DNA from: Helicobacter sp. NHP19-012
Lineage (GTDB): Bacteria > Campylobacterota > Campylobacteria > Campylobacterales > Helicobacteraceae
Direction of reading: 5' to 3'
DNA: 64,000 nt
Assembly (NCBI RefSeq): GCF_019703325.1
Contig: NZ_AP024819.1
Location: 496,001-560,000, forward strand
Part shown: positions 40,878 through 49,711 of the stretch, piece after piece
How the letters are laid out: each line of letters starts with the position of its first letter
Position numbering within the stretch: the first letter of the stretch is position 1
Position numbers and translations under genes: made by a program
The notes under the pieces: generated by a model
Databases searched by the model: none
What the model saw: the letters and a program-made list of their open reading frames with translations, nothing else
What the model was told of the DNA's origin: nothing

Positions 40878-41609
40878 ATGAAAGTCTATTTTTTTGCCAC
40901 TTGTTTGGGGGGGGCGGTGTTTAGCCAAACGGCATTAAATTGCATTAAACTTTTGCAAAGAGAGGGGGTGGAGGTGGTTTTTAAAAAAGACCAAACCTGT
41001 TGCGGACAGCCCAGCTACAACTCCGGCTACTACGATCAAACCCGCCAGATTGTGCTCCACAATGTCCGCTTGTTTAAAGAGGACTACCCTGTGATTGTGC
41101 CTAGCGGCTCTTGTGTGGGCATGATGGCGCATGATTATTTAGAACTCTTTGAGGGACACAAGGAATACGATGAAGTGAAAAACTTCTCTCTTAGAGTGTA
41201 TGAGCTTGCCGAGTTTTTGGATAAAAAACTAGAGGTGCATTACACCGACCTAGGTGCCCCCATTAAGGTTACTTGGCACTCTAATTGCCACGCCTTGCGG
41301 GTGTCTAAGGTGATTGAAAGTGCGAAAAAAATCATTTCTCAACTCTCTAATGTAGAGCTAGTGCCCTTGCAAAGAGAGGAGGAGTGTTGCGGGTTTGGGG
41401 GGACTTTTGCGGTGAAAGAGCCCGAGATTTCTAACGCTATGGTGCAAGAGAAAATCCACGACATCGAGAGCCGCCAAGTGGAGTATATCCTCTCCGCCGA
41501 TGCGGGCTGTTTGTTAAACATCAGCGGGGCAATGGCGAAGATGAGAAGCAAGACCAAATCTATGCACTTTTACGACTTTTTAGCCCAAAGAGTGGGCTTA
41601 GGAGCTTAA
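40878..41609 (+). CDS. lutA: L-lactate utilisation protein LutA (Fe-S, CCG domains)
   Basis: This 243-residue protein has two CCG cysteine motifs: QTCCGQPSYNSGYY at about 40 and EECCGFGGTF at about 171, plus TWHSNCHALR between. LutA works with LutB and LutC to oxidise L-lactate to pyruvate. A G8 run at about 40917-40924 encodes part of CLGGAVF and is in frame. First gene of a three-gene operon with bcp close behind. Confidence 0.93.
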   Translation: MKVYFFATCLGGAVFSQTALNCIKLLQREGVEVVFKKDQTCCGQPSYNSGYYDQTRQIVLHNVRLFKEDYPVIVPSGSCVGMMAHDYLELFEGHKEYDEVKNFSLRVYELAEFLDKKLEVHYTDLGAPIKVTWHSNCHALRVSKVIESAKKIISQLSNVELVPLQREEECCGFGGTFAVKEPEISNAMVQEKIHDIESRQVEYILSADAGCLLNISGAMAKMRSKTKSMHFYDFLAQRVGLGA

Positions 41610-41610
41610 C

Positions 41611-43056
41611 ATGACACACACACACACCGACCACGATTACGAACAAGTCATCGGCGAAAAGCTAAACGATGCCCAGCTACGCACAAATTTACGCTCCGCT
41701 ATGGATACGCTCATCCATAAACGCAAAGACTTATTAAAAGAGCGTTACCCCGAGTGGGAGCAATTACGCACTATGGGGCAAAACGCCAAATTAAAAGTCC
41801 TATCCAAGCTAGATAGCTTCGTGCAACAATTCGAAGAAAACGCCACGAAAAACGGCTTTGTGGTGCATTACGCTAGCACAGCAAGAGACGCCAATGAAAT
41901 CATCTACAACCTAGCCAAAGAGCGGGGCGTGGAGCGGATTTTAAAGGGCAAATCTATGGCAAGCGAGGAAATCGGGCTGAACCAATACATGAAAGAAAAG
42001 GGGATTGTCGCCAAAGAAACGGATTTGGGCGAGCTCATCATCCAGCTCATTGACGAACACCCCGTGCATATTGTGGTGCCCGCCATCCACAAAAACCGCC
42101 ACCAAGTGGGTAAGATTTTTCAAGAAAAGCTAGGTGCCCCCCTTGAAAGCGAGCCTGAAAAATTAAATGGCATTGCGAGAAAACACATGCGAGGCGAGTT
42201 TGAGGGCTTTAAAATGGGGATTTCTGGGGTGAATTTTGCCATTGCCAATGAGGGGGCGATTTGGCTTGTGGAGAATGAGGGCAATGGGCGTATGACGACC
42301 ACTGCTTGCGACATCCATGTCGCCATTTGTGGGATTGAAAAAATGGTTGAAAGCTTTGAAGACGCATCCATTTTAAACAATCTGCTTTGCCCTAGTGCCG
42401 TGGGCGTACAAATCACCTGCTACCAAAACATCATCACGGGCCCCCGCCAAGAGGGCGAGCTAGACGGGCCTAAAGAGGCACACATCATTTTATTAGATCA
42501 CAACCGCAGTAACATTTTAGCAGACGAAAAATACTACAGAGCCCTAAGCTGTATCCGCTGTGGGACTTGTCTAAACCACTGCCCCGTGTATGACAAAATT
42601 GGCGGACACGCCTACTTGGCGACCTACCCCGGGCCTATCGGCGTTGTCATCACCCCCCAGCTGTTTGGGCTAGACAATTACGCCCACATCGCCAATTTAT
42701 GTAGCCTTTGTGGGCGCTGTGGCGAGGTTTGCCCCGTGAAAATCCCCTTGCCTGAGCTCATCAGGGACTTAAGGGCGGAGAAAACCCACGAGGGGCGAGG
42801 GGTGGTGAGAGGCTACAAGGACACCAAGCACAGCAAATTAGAAGAGCTAGGCATGAAAGCCTTTGCCAAAATCGCCAGCAATGGCACGCTATGGCGGGCT
42901 GTTATGGCACTGAGTGGGACTTTTGCCCCCCTTGGCAAGCTTTTCGGGCATTACACGCCCGTGTTGCAAAAGTGGCTAAGATATAGAGAAATGCCTAAAG
43001 TGCAGGGCAATTTGCACGCTAAAATTAAAAATTTACCGGGGGTGATTTATGAGTAA
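41611..43056 (+). CDS. lutB: L-lactate utilisation iron-sulfur protein LutB
   Basis: This 481-residue protein has an LUD domain (FVVHYASTARDANEIIYNLA, KGKSMASEEIGLNQY, SGVNFAIANEGAIWLVENEGNGRM) and two 4Fe-4S motifs, CIRCGTCLNHCPVY near 312 and CSLCGRCGEVCPVK near 365. It transfers electrons from lactate oxidation. It starts one base after lutA and overlaps lutC by eight bases. Confidence 0.95.
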   Translation: MTHTHTDHDYEQVIGEKLNDAQLRTNLRSAMDTLIHKRKDLLKERYPEWEQLRTMGQNAKLKVLSKLDSFVQQFEENATKNGFVVHYASTARDANEIIYNLAKERGVERILKGKSMASEEIGLNQYMKEKGIVAKETDLGELIIQLIDEHPVHIVVPAIHKNRHQVGKIFQEKLGAPLESEPEKLNGIARKHMRGEFEGFKMGISGVNFAIANEGAIWLVENEGNGRMTTTACDIHVAICGIEKMVESFEDASILNNLLCPSAVGVQITCYQNIITGPRQEGELDGPKEAHIILLDHNRSNILADEKYYRALSCIRCGTCLNHCPVYDKIGGHAYLATYPGPIGVVITPQLFGLDNYAHIANLCSLCGRCGEVCPVKIPLPELIRDLRAEKTHEGRGVVRGYKDTKHSKLEELGMKAFAKIASNGTLWRAVMALSGTFAPLGKLFGHYTPVLQKWLRYREMPKVQGNLHAKIKNLPGVIYE

Positions 43057-43690
43057 GCAAGTGGTGATTGAGCGGATTCAAAACGCCTTAAAACGGCACC
43101 CAATAGCCCATGAAAATCTGCCTTACCAAAACATGATTACAGACGCTAAGGCGGACTTAATCGAGCAGTACAAGCACCTACAAGAGCTCAACCGCTCCCA
43201 ACTCACCGAGTGTGCCAAAGAGGACTTAGCCACAGCCATCCAAGAGGCATTAAAGGGCTTTGAAACCCAAAAACTCTTGTGTGCCACGAATTTACCCTGC
43301 TCCTTAGAGGAGCTAGACCCCCAAAATCTCTACACCAAAATCCCCTACAATAAGCCCGTGGAGGACTTTAAACAAGAGATTTTCAACATCGACACCGCCA
43401 TTTTAGAGGCGGCTTGTGGCGTGGCAAACTTAGGCATTGTCGGCATCGCGTCTTCAAAATTTGCTCCCCGCCTAACTTCTCTCATCACCCTTAAATGCGT
43501 GATTTTGCTAGACAAATCTAAAATCGTGCAGAATTTAGCCCAAGGGCTCGAGGCTCTTAAAAATGCCGGGGAGGGGCGTTTGCCTACCAATATGCTTTTT
43601 GTGGGCGGACCTAGCCGCACGGCGGACATTGAACTACAAACCGTCTTTGGTGTGCATGGACCCATGGCAACCCATGTCATCTTATACTAG
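43049..43690 (+). CDS. lutC: L-lactate utilisation protein LutC
   Basis: This 213-residue LUD-domain protein has FNIDTAILEAACGVANLGIVG, FAPRLTSLITLKCVILLDKSKI and the C-terminal FVGGPSRTADIELQTVFGVHGP, the family signature. It is the third component of the LutABC complex. It overlaps lutB and is followed nine bases later by bcp. Confidence 0.93.
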   Translation: MSKQVVIERIQNALKRHPIAHENLPYQNMITDAKADLIEQYKHLQELNRSQLTECAKEDLATAIQEALKGFETQKLLCATNLPCSLEELDPQNLYTKIPYNKPVEDFKQEIFNIDTAILEAACGVANLGIVGIASSKFAPRLTSLITLKCVILLDKSKIVQNLAQGLEALKNAGEGRLPTNMLFVGGPSRTADIELQTVFGVHGPMATHVILY

Positions 43691-43699
43691 GAGGCAAAT

Positions 43700-44155
43700 A
43701 TGCGTTTAGACAAAGGGGGCGTAGCTCCCCAATTTACTTTAAAAAATGCCAAAGGGCAAACAATCCACCTACAAGACTTTTTAGGTAAAGTCGTGGTGCT
43801 TTACTTTTACCCCAAGGACAACACCCCGGGTTGCACCATTGAGGCGCAAGACTTCACCGCCTTAAAACCTGAATTTGAGGCAAAGGGGGCGGTGATTTTA
43901 GGTGTGAGTGCGGACGATTCTAAAAGCCATTGTCACTTTATAGAGAGTGAAAAATTAAACATTGAACTTTTGAGCGACCCTAACCTAGAAGTGGCAAAGG
44001 CTTACGGGGCTTATGGGGAGAAAAATCTCTATGGCAAGGTGAGCTTAGGCATCTTGCGCTCCACCTTTGTTATTGACAAAGAGGGTAAAATCGCCCACGC
44101 TCTCTACAATGTCCACGCCAAAGGGCATGCCCAAAAAGTGTTGGGGTTGATTTAA
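43700..44155 (+). CDS. bcp: Bacterioferritin comigratory protein, thiol peroxidase
   Basis: This 151-residue peroxiredoxin of the Bcp/PrxQ type has the catalytic Cys in YFYPKDNTPGCTIEAQDF at about 47; the usual nearby second Cys (five residues later) is absent, so it is a 1-Cys or atypical form. It reduces organic peroxides with thioredoxin. AGGAGG precedes ATG. It ends overlapping the convergent gene at 44152 by four bases. Confidence 0.93.
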   Translation: MRLDKGGVAPQFTLKNAKGQTIHLQDFLGKVVVLYFYPKDNTPGCTIEAQDFTALKPEFEAKGAVILGVSADDSKSHCHFIESEKLNIELLSDPNLEVAKAYGAYGEKNLYGKVSLGILRSTFVIDKEGKIAHALYNVHAKGHAQKVLGLI

Positions 44156-45814
44156 GCCAAGCTCCAAGTTTGGAAAATAAATTCTAGCAACGCCTCGTGG
44201 CGTTTGTCTATGGTTTCTTTGTCCCAAGTGCTGTTGGTTGCAAAGTTTTTGATTTCTTGGTGTTGCAAGAGGGGAGAGGCTTCATAACTGGCTAATTTCT
44301 CTTCAAAAGGTTGATTGCCTATGGAGATGTTATGCGACTCGCCGATGAGCATGAGATTGCCTATTTTATGCAGATAACGCCCTGCAACAAACGCCTCATC
44401 GTAGGCGCAATAACCACTAGCTGGGTATTGGTTGGTTTCAGTTTGTGGGGCGATGTGCTCGATCTCGGGTTTTGTGATCTGCAAGGTGTGGTTTTTTGCA
44501 CGCACATCCCTTTGGCGCAAATGGTTTTCATAGCGTTTGAAGATATAAGGGGCAATGTTGCCTAGTTTGTAGCTATCTGGCATGAGGGCGGAGCGCATGG
44601 CATTGTCTGTCCAATAACCCATGTTTTCATAGACATTTTTAATCCCCGCCACCAAATCCGCAACACTCGTAAAACTTTTTAAAACCCAGTTGAGTTTTGA
44701 GCGTAAATCGGCTCTCGTCCGCACGACTTCATCTCTAAAAGCCACGATTTCTAAGGCTCTAAAAACCTGTTCTAGCTTTTGCGCCTTATCCCCCTCATTT
44801 CTAAAGAGTCGGTAGGCTTTGAGGATAAAGGGATAGGGGAAGGTAACCCCTAACTCCAAGAGATGATTTTTATACACACTTGGTTGTTGGTAAAACTCTT
44901 TTAAATCAAAAAAGGCGTTTTTGAGTTCCTTAGTGTAATTAGAAATCCACTCCAGTTTTTTCTCGCCCGCTTCAATGCCCTTCAATTCCTGTTTATAGTT
45001 TTGATCATCCTCATTTTCGCGGTAATTAAACCCAAGTCCCGAGCGAGACACATTAAAATAATCTAAAATTTTATCTTCATCGGCATTTGCCATGCCATTG
45101 AGGATGCGGTAGATTTCTTCAAAAATGCCTGCCATTTCTTTGAGTCTGATTTCTGCACCTTGCGAGTCGCTGTAGCTGTAGATTTGGTAGGTGAGATAAC
45201 TTTTAAGTTTCTCCATATGAGTCAGGTGTTCGCCGCGGTTATTTTGCAATTCAAACATCAACACAGAATCTTTTTTATTGCCAAAATCCATGTAGAGCAA
45301 CCTGGCTTTCTTGAGGGTGTCCACCATTTCTAAGAGCTTAGAAAGAGGGCAAGCATCCAAGCTTTTAATGAAAAACGCTTTGGCGTTTTTGATGCGCTCT
45401 TGAGATGGGGTTTGGGGGGCATGTTTGTTATCATCGTTGCGGATGATCGCATCGTGGAAGTAATCGCGGTCGTATTCCACCGCCTGCAGTCTTGGGATTT
45501 GCCTAAAAATGAGAAAATCTTCCTTGAGGTATTGCAAAAACTCTTCATTTGTAGCCCCCTCGCTCAATGCCCCATCTTTAGCCTTGTTGCTGAGCACATG
45601 GTGCATGGCACAGATAAAAATTAAAATCGTGGTGATCCGTTGTTGCCCATCAATGATATCTATGTGCGGGTGATCTTGCATGTTTTCTAGCAAGACACTG
45701 CCAAAGAAATAAGGGTTGTCCCCTTTTTGTGGCTTCCTCCAAATCCACTAAAAACTGTTTCCAGTGCTTTTCTTTCCACGAATACACCCTTTGGTAAAGG
45801 GGGATTGTGTAGGG
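44152..45814 (-). pseudogene. GmrSD-like type IV restriction protein (DUF262 + DUF1524), 5'-truncated
   Basis: The main frame gives 513 residues with DUF262 motif HIDIIDGQQRITTILIF at the start, a helical middle, and a DUF1524 HNH-like end (ITKPEIEHIAPQTE, LHKIGNLMLIGESHNISIGN). Upstream, another frame supplies the missing start of DUF262 (IPLYQRVYSWKEKHWKQFLV at about 45743-45805), separated by one extra A in an A5G4 run near 45722. The true N-terminus is gone: a TAA precedes this part. GmrSD proteins cut modified DNA; this copy may retain the nuclease domain but not the full sensor/NTPase domain. Confidence 0.75.
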
Positions 45815-45937
45815 TTAAAATTTGCCTTTTTGATGAGATAAGATATAAGGGTGCAAGATATAGACAGAATCCACTTTTAACAAATCATAAGAGCGCAAAA
45901 AACTAAGCTCCAAATCCCTAGATTTTTAAAGAGGGGG

Positions 45938-46321
45938 CTATACTTGGGGGGCGGTTTTTAGAGCTTGGCATACCTGGGAGGTGGTGTCGTTGTGGAGGGG
46001 TTGACTATAATGGCGAGATTCTCACTTTCTATTAACTCCAAGCAGGCACGATTGCACCCCTTTAGGGCATTTGTGTGGATCAAATGGCGGTTGTGGCGTT
46101 TATTTTGGCTTGTGCTAGGGCGATTAAATCCCTATCCACCCCGATCACCTTTTTAAACCCCCCTTGAGTGAGAAACGCCCCCGCCCCACAGGCACTATCT
46201 AGTAGGCAATGCTCTTTAGGCTGTAAATGGGCGTTAAGCATAGAAAACGCCCCTTGCACCAAGAAAGGGGGGTGTAAAAACTGCCTAAATTGATTTTCTC
46301 AAGCGGGCTTAAAGGGCTCAA
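45938..46321 (-). pseudogene. Adenine DNA methyltransferase remnant
   Basis: From a TTG at 46321 that overlaps the aroE stop (TTGA), the frames give LSPLEKINLGSFYTPPFLV, then after a C6 run (needs C7) VQGAFSMLNAHL, motif I LLDSACGAGAFL and VIGVDRDLIALAQAK, then after further breaks IHTNALKGCNRACLELIESE and a disrupted NPPYNDTTSQ motif IV near 45985-45999. The C-terminal specificity region is missing. It once lay in a coupled position behind aroE. Confidence 0.65.
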
Positions 46322-47109
46322 GCAAGGGTTTCTTGCATGGTTTTTAGCACTAAGGAGCTGTTTAAATGGGGGGCAAATTGGGCGAAACTCAGCACCGCTT
46401 GGGCGATGAGCATCGCCTTGCCGTCAAAGGTTTGTAGGTTGTGCTCTTGTGCTAGGCTTAAAAAGGGGGTTTGGTGGTAAATGAGATCGTAGGCATATTT
46501 AGCCTGCCTAAACAAGGCTTTTAATAGACTCTTCTCGCAGGGTAAACTATTGTCCTTTAGCCCGGCGGTTGTGGTGTTGACGATTAAATCATAAGCAGCA
46601 GAGGGGCAATCTTTAGATAAAAAACAAGGCACATTTTGGGCTCGAAAATAGGCTAATTTTTCTGCACTTCTATTACACACCACCACTTCAACGCCCCTTG
46701 ATTGTAAGGCGCACACCACAGCCCGCGCACTGCCCCCAGCCCCAAAAACCAACGCCCTAGCAAGCTTAAGCCCCTTTAAGGGGGCTAAAAAGCCCTCTAT
46801 GTCGGTGTTGTAACCCACCACTAGCCCCTCTCTTAACACCCAAGTGTTCACCGCTTGGATTTCTTGGGCGAGCCCCTCCACCTTGTCGCTTAAACTAAAC
46901 GCCGCTTCTTTAAAGGGCGTGGTGATGTTTGCCCCATAGAGCCCGAGCTCTAAAAAACGATGTTTCAACTCTGCAGGGTTTTCTAGCAAAATGGGGCGGT
47001 ACTCCCCCTTAAAGCCAAGTTCTTTTTCATAGTGCCCAAACACAGCATTGTGAAGAAGGGGGGATTTGGAGTGGGCAATGGGGTTACCAAAGACGGCGTA
47101 AAGGCGCAT
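46318..47109 (-). CDS. aroE: Shikimate dehydrogenase
   Basis: This 263-residue enzyme reduces 3-dehydroshikimate with NADPH. It has YAVFGNPIAHSKSPLLHN, GANITTPFKEAAF with the catalytic Lys, the nucleotide loop LVFGAGGSARAVV, VVCNRSAEK and VNTTTAGL. It is last in the minus-strand run trpS-oppA-oppB-purM-SH3-aroE. Confidence 0.95.
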   Translation of the reverse strand: MRLYAVFGNPIAHSKSPLLHNAVFGHYEKELGFKGEYRPILLENPAELKHRFLELGLYGANITTPFKEAAFSLSDKVEGLAQEIQAVNTWVLREGLVVGYNTDIEGFLAPLKGLKLARALVFGAGGSARAVVCALQSRGVEVVVCNRSAEKLAYFRAQNVPCFLSKDCPSAAYDLIVNTTTAGLKDNSLPCEKSLLKALFRQAKYAYDLIYHQTPFLSLAQEHNLQTFDGKAMLIAQAVLSFAQFAPHLNSSLVLKTMQETLA

Positions 47110-47682
47110 TTATTGATCCTTTTTTAAAAGTGGTAAATACACCCAACCTTTTTCTATCCGACCCCAACCCTCTTTTACCTCGAAAACACGCACCTCTTGA
47201 CCTCCTAGAACTTTTGCCACCACAGGGGCGTGGGTGCTCGGCTTAATGCGGACATTGATGACACTCACACTCGCACGATAAAGTGTGTAGGGGGGCTCTT
47301 TTGTCCCCTCTTTTGCCTCTTTAGCATGCTCTTTGGGGACTTGCTCTTGGGTGGTGGTTTTTTGCGCCTCTTTGTTTTCTATGGTTTTAGCTTCTTTGCT
47401 CGCCTCTTTGTTCTCTAGGGTTTTTGTTTCGCTTTTGGGGGCTGCTGCCTCCTTGTTTTCTTTGCTCTCTGTGCCCCCCATGGGGGTTGCCCCTTTAGAG
47501 GCTTCTTTAGCCTGTTCTATGCTTTTCTCTTGTTCTTGTACTTTGGATGGCTCTATTTGCGCCTGCTCTGTGCCTTTGGGTTTGACCTCAGCCACAAACA
47601 CCCCCACATACATGCCCAAACAAAGCAACACCACCCCCAAACCATAGCCATACAATTTAAAAAATCTCACTGCCATATTCAC
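47110..47682 (-). CDS. Membrane-anchored SH3-domain protein
   Basis: This 190-residue protein has one N-terminal membrane helix (LYGYGLGVVLLCLGMYVGVFV), a long Lys/Glu/Thr/Ala linker of low complexity (ETKTLENKEASKEAKTIENK), and a C-terminal bacterial SH3 domain at about 135-185 (VSVINVRIKPSTHAPVVAKV ... GWGRIEKGWVYLPL), likely facing the periplasm and perhaps binding peptidoglycan. GTG start overlaps the purM stop (GTGA). A related gene lies beside aroE in H. pylori. Confidence 0.8.
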   Translation of the reverse strand: MNMAVRFFKLYGYGLGVVLLCLGMYVGVFVAEVKPKGTEQAQIEPSKVQEQEKSIEQAKEASKGATPMGGTESKENKEAAAPKSETKTLENKEASKEAKTIENKEAQKTTTQEQVPKEHAKEAKEGTKEPPYTLYRASVSVINVRIKPSTHAPVVAKVLGGQEVRVFEVKEGWGRIEKGWVYLPLLKKDQ

Positions 47683-48647
47683 TCCAAAAATATAATTTCT
47701 TGCGCCCCACTTTTAAGTGTGCCTAAGTAAAAGCCCCCTGCCTTTTCTAACACCTTTAAGTTTTCACAAGGGGCGATCGCCACCATCCCCACACCCATAT
47801 TAAAAACCTTTAAACACTCGGCAAGCTCTAAATGTTCTTTAAGCCAGCTAAAGACGGGCATATCTGGCAAGGCTTTTAACTCTATTTGCGCGCTTAAAGT
47901 CGGGGGCAAAACACGCTCTAAATTACCCCTTAATCCGCCCCCAGTGATGTGGGCTAGGGCATGGATTTTGTCCTTTAGGGCAAGTAGGGGGGTGTAAAGT
48001 TTTGTGGGGGTTAGCAAGGTGTCTAAACTTGGAGCACTCTTGGGCTTGCTCTTTAAAATTTCTCTCACCAAAGAAAAGCCATTGCTATGCAGACCACTGC
48101 TTTTAAAACCCACTAAAATATCCCCTGCTTGTATGTTATCTTTCTTATTTAAGTCGCTTTTCTCCGCCACGCCCACACAAAAGCCTGCCAAGTCAAACTC
48201 CCTAGGGGCATACACCCCCGGCATTTGTGCGCTCTCCCCGCCTATGAGCGCACAACCCGCTTCTTTGCACCCTTTTGCCATGCCTTCAATCAAGGCTAAG
48301 GTTTGGCTTGGCTCTAGCTTGCTGGTGGCAAAGTAATCTAAGAAAAATAGGGGTTTGGCAAAAGCACAAATCAAATCATTGACATTCATAGCCACCAAAT
48401 CCAGCCCTAAGTTGTAAAGTTGCCTTGCTTCTTTGGCAAGTTTTAATTTTGTGCCTACGCCATCGGTGCAAGAGATCAACACGGGCTCTTTATAGCCACT
48501 AGGCATGGCATAAGCACCAAAAAACCCCCCCACGCCCTGCAAAACGCTTTCATTATAGGTTTGGCTGGCTAAAGGGGCAATGGCTCGGATTAGGGCTTGT
48601 GCCCTGTCTAAATCCACCCCGCTTTGCTGGTAAGTCCTAACTTGCAC
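47679..48647 (-). CDS. purM: Phosphoribosylformylglycinamidine cyclo-ligase (AIR synthetase)
   Basis: This 322-residue protein carries PurM signatures: TYQQSGVDLDRAQALI, the ATP loop SCTDGVGTKLKLA, MNVNDLI ... PLFFLDYFA, GGESAQMPGVY, FKSSGLHSNGFSLVR and HITGGGLRGNLERVL. It makes AIR in de novo purine synthesis. It is coupled to both neighbours by 1- and 4-base overlaps, inside a block that in H. pylori, as I recall, lacks this gene. Confidence 0.93.
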   Translation of the reverse strand: MQVRTYQQSGVDLDRAQALIRAIAPLASQTYNESVLQGVGGFFGAYAMPSGYKEPVLISCTDGVGTKLKLAKEARQLYNLGLDLVAMNVNDLICAFAKPLFFLDYFATSKLEPSQTLALIEGMAKGCKEAGCALIGGESAQMPGVYAPREFDLAGFCVGVAEKSDLNKKDNIQAGDILVGFKSSGLHSNGFSLVREILKSKPKSAPSLDTLLTPTKLYTPLLALKDKIHALAHITGGGLRGNLERVLPPTLSAQIELKALPDMPVFSWLKEHLELAECLKVFNMGVGMVAIAPCENLKVLEKAGGFYLGTLKSGAQEIIFLE

Positions 48648-49711
48648 TAGCGTTTCTCAAAGTCAATGCGCGGATCAACAAGGGCATAGGTCAAGTCGCT
48701 AATAAGATTAACCAATAACCCAAGTAGCGTAAAAATATATAAAGAACCAAAGACCACGGGGTAATCTCTATTAATCAAGCTATCAAAACTAAGCAACCCT
48801 AGCCCGTCTAAACTAAAAATAATCTCAATCAATAAACTCCCGCTGAAAAACACCCCCAAAAAGGCACTAGGAAAACCTGCAATGACTAAGAGCATGGCAT
48901 TTCTAAAGACATGCCCGTAAAAAATGCGGTTTTCACCAGCCCCCTTTGCCCTTGCGGTGATTAAATACAACTTACCCATTTCATCTAAAAACGAGTTTTT
49001 CACAAGCAAAGTCAAGCTTGCAAAGCCCCCGATACTCATACACAGCACGGGCAGGGCAATGTGCCATAGATAGTCCTTGATTTTGCCAAAGGTGTTTAGG
49101 GTGTCGAAGTTGTCGCTCACTAGCCCCTTTAGGGGGAAAATGTGCCAATAAGTGCCGGACGCAAAAAGCACAATCAATAAAAGGGCAAAGATAAATGAGG
49201 GGATCGCATTAGCCACCACCACCGCCACACTGCTGGCAATATCAAAGCCCGAATTGTTGCGTCTTGCCTTTAAAATCCCTAGCGGGATAGAGATGAGATA
49301 AATGAGTAGCGTGCTAAAAAAACCCAAAGAAATCGACACGGGCAGTTTTTCTTTAATCAAATCCACCACGCTGATTTGGCGGTAAAAACTCTGCCCGAAG
49401 TCAAAGCATAGGTATTTTTTAAGCATGAGGACATAGCGTTGCCAAAGGGGTTTGTCAAAGCCATAGAGTTTAGTAAGCTCCTTATAAAGGGCACTGTCCA
49501 TGCCTTGTGCCCCCTTGTAACGGCTTTCATTCAGTTGGGCTTCTTTTAGGCTTAGACTCTTGCTTTCTTGGTTGGTGGCGTTTGTGAGCTTTGCCATCAT
49601 CTGCTCCACGGGACCGCCCGGGGCACTTTGGATAATGAAAAAATTTAGGGTGATGATCCCGAAGAGAGTGGGGATTAAAAGCAAGAGCCGTTTTAGGGTG
49701 TAAAAGAGCAT
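48647..49711 (-). CDS. oppB: Oligopeptide ABC transporter permease
   Basis: This 354-residue permease has about six membrane helices, an N-terminal LLLLIPTLFGIITLNFFIIQ helix, a long periplasmic loop typical of OppB/DppB, and the cytoplasmic EAA loop (TARAKGAGENRIFYGHVFRNAML). It imports peptides with OppA next to it. Other components are outside the window. It shares one base with purM and one with oppA. Confidence 0.93.
   Translation of the reverse strand: MLFYTLKRLLLLIPTLFGIITLNFFIIQSAPGGPVEQMMAKLTNATNQESKSLSLKEAQLNESRYKGAQGMDSALYKELTKLYGFDKPLWQRYVLMLKKYLCFDFGQSFYRQISVVDLIKEKLPVSISLGFFSTLLIYLISIPLGILKARRNNSGFDIASSVAVVVANAIPSFIFALLLIVLFASGTYWHIFPLKGLVSDNFDTLNTFGKIKDYLWHIALPVLCMSIGGFASLTLLVKNSFLDEMGKLYLITARAKGAGENRIFYGHVFRNAMLLVIAGFPSAFLGVFFSGSLLIEIIFSLDGLGLLSFDSLINRDYPVVFGSLYIFTLLGLLVNLISDLTYALVDPRIDFEKR

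Noticed and set aside
40917..40924. G8 run in lutA as a phase switch
   Set aside because: It is in frame in an intact metabolic gene; only length variation in reads would make it credible.
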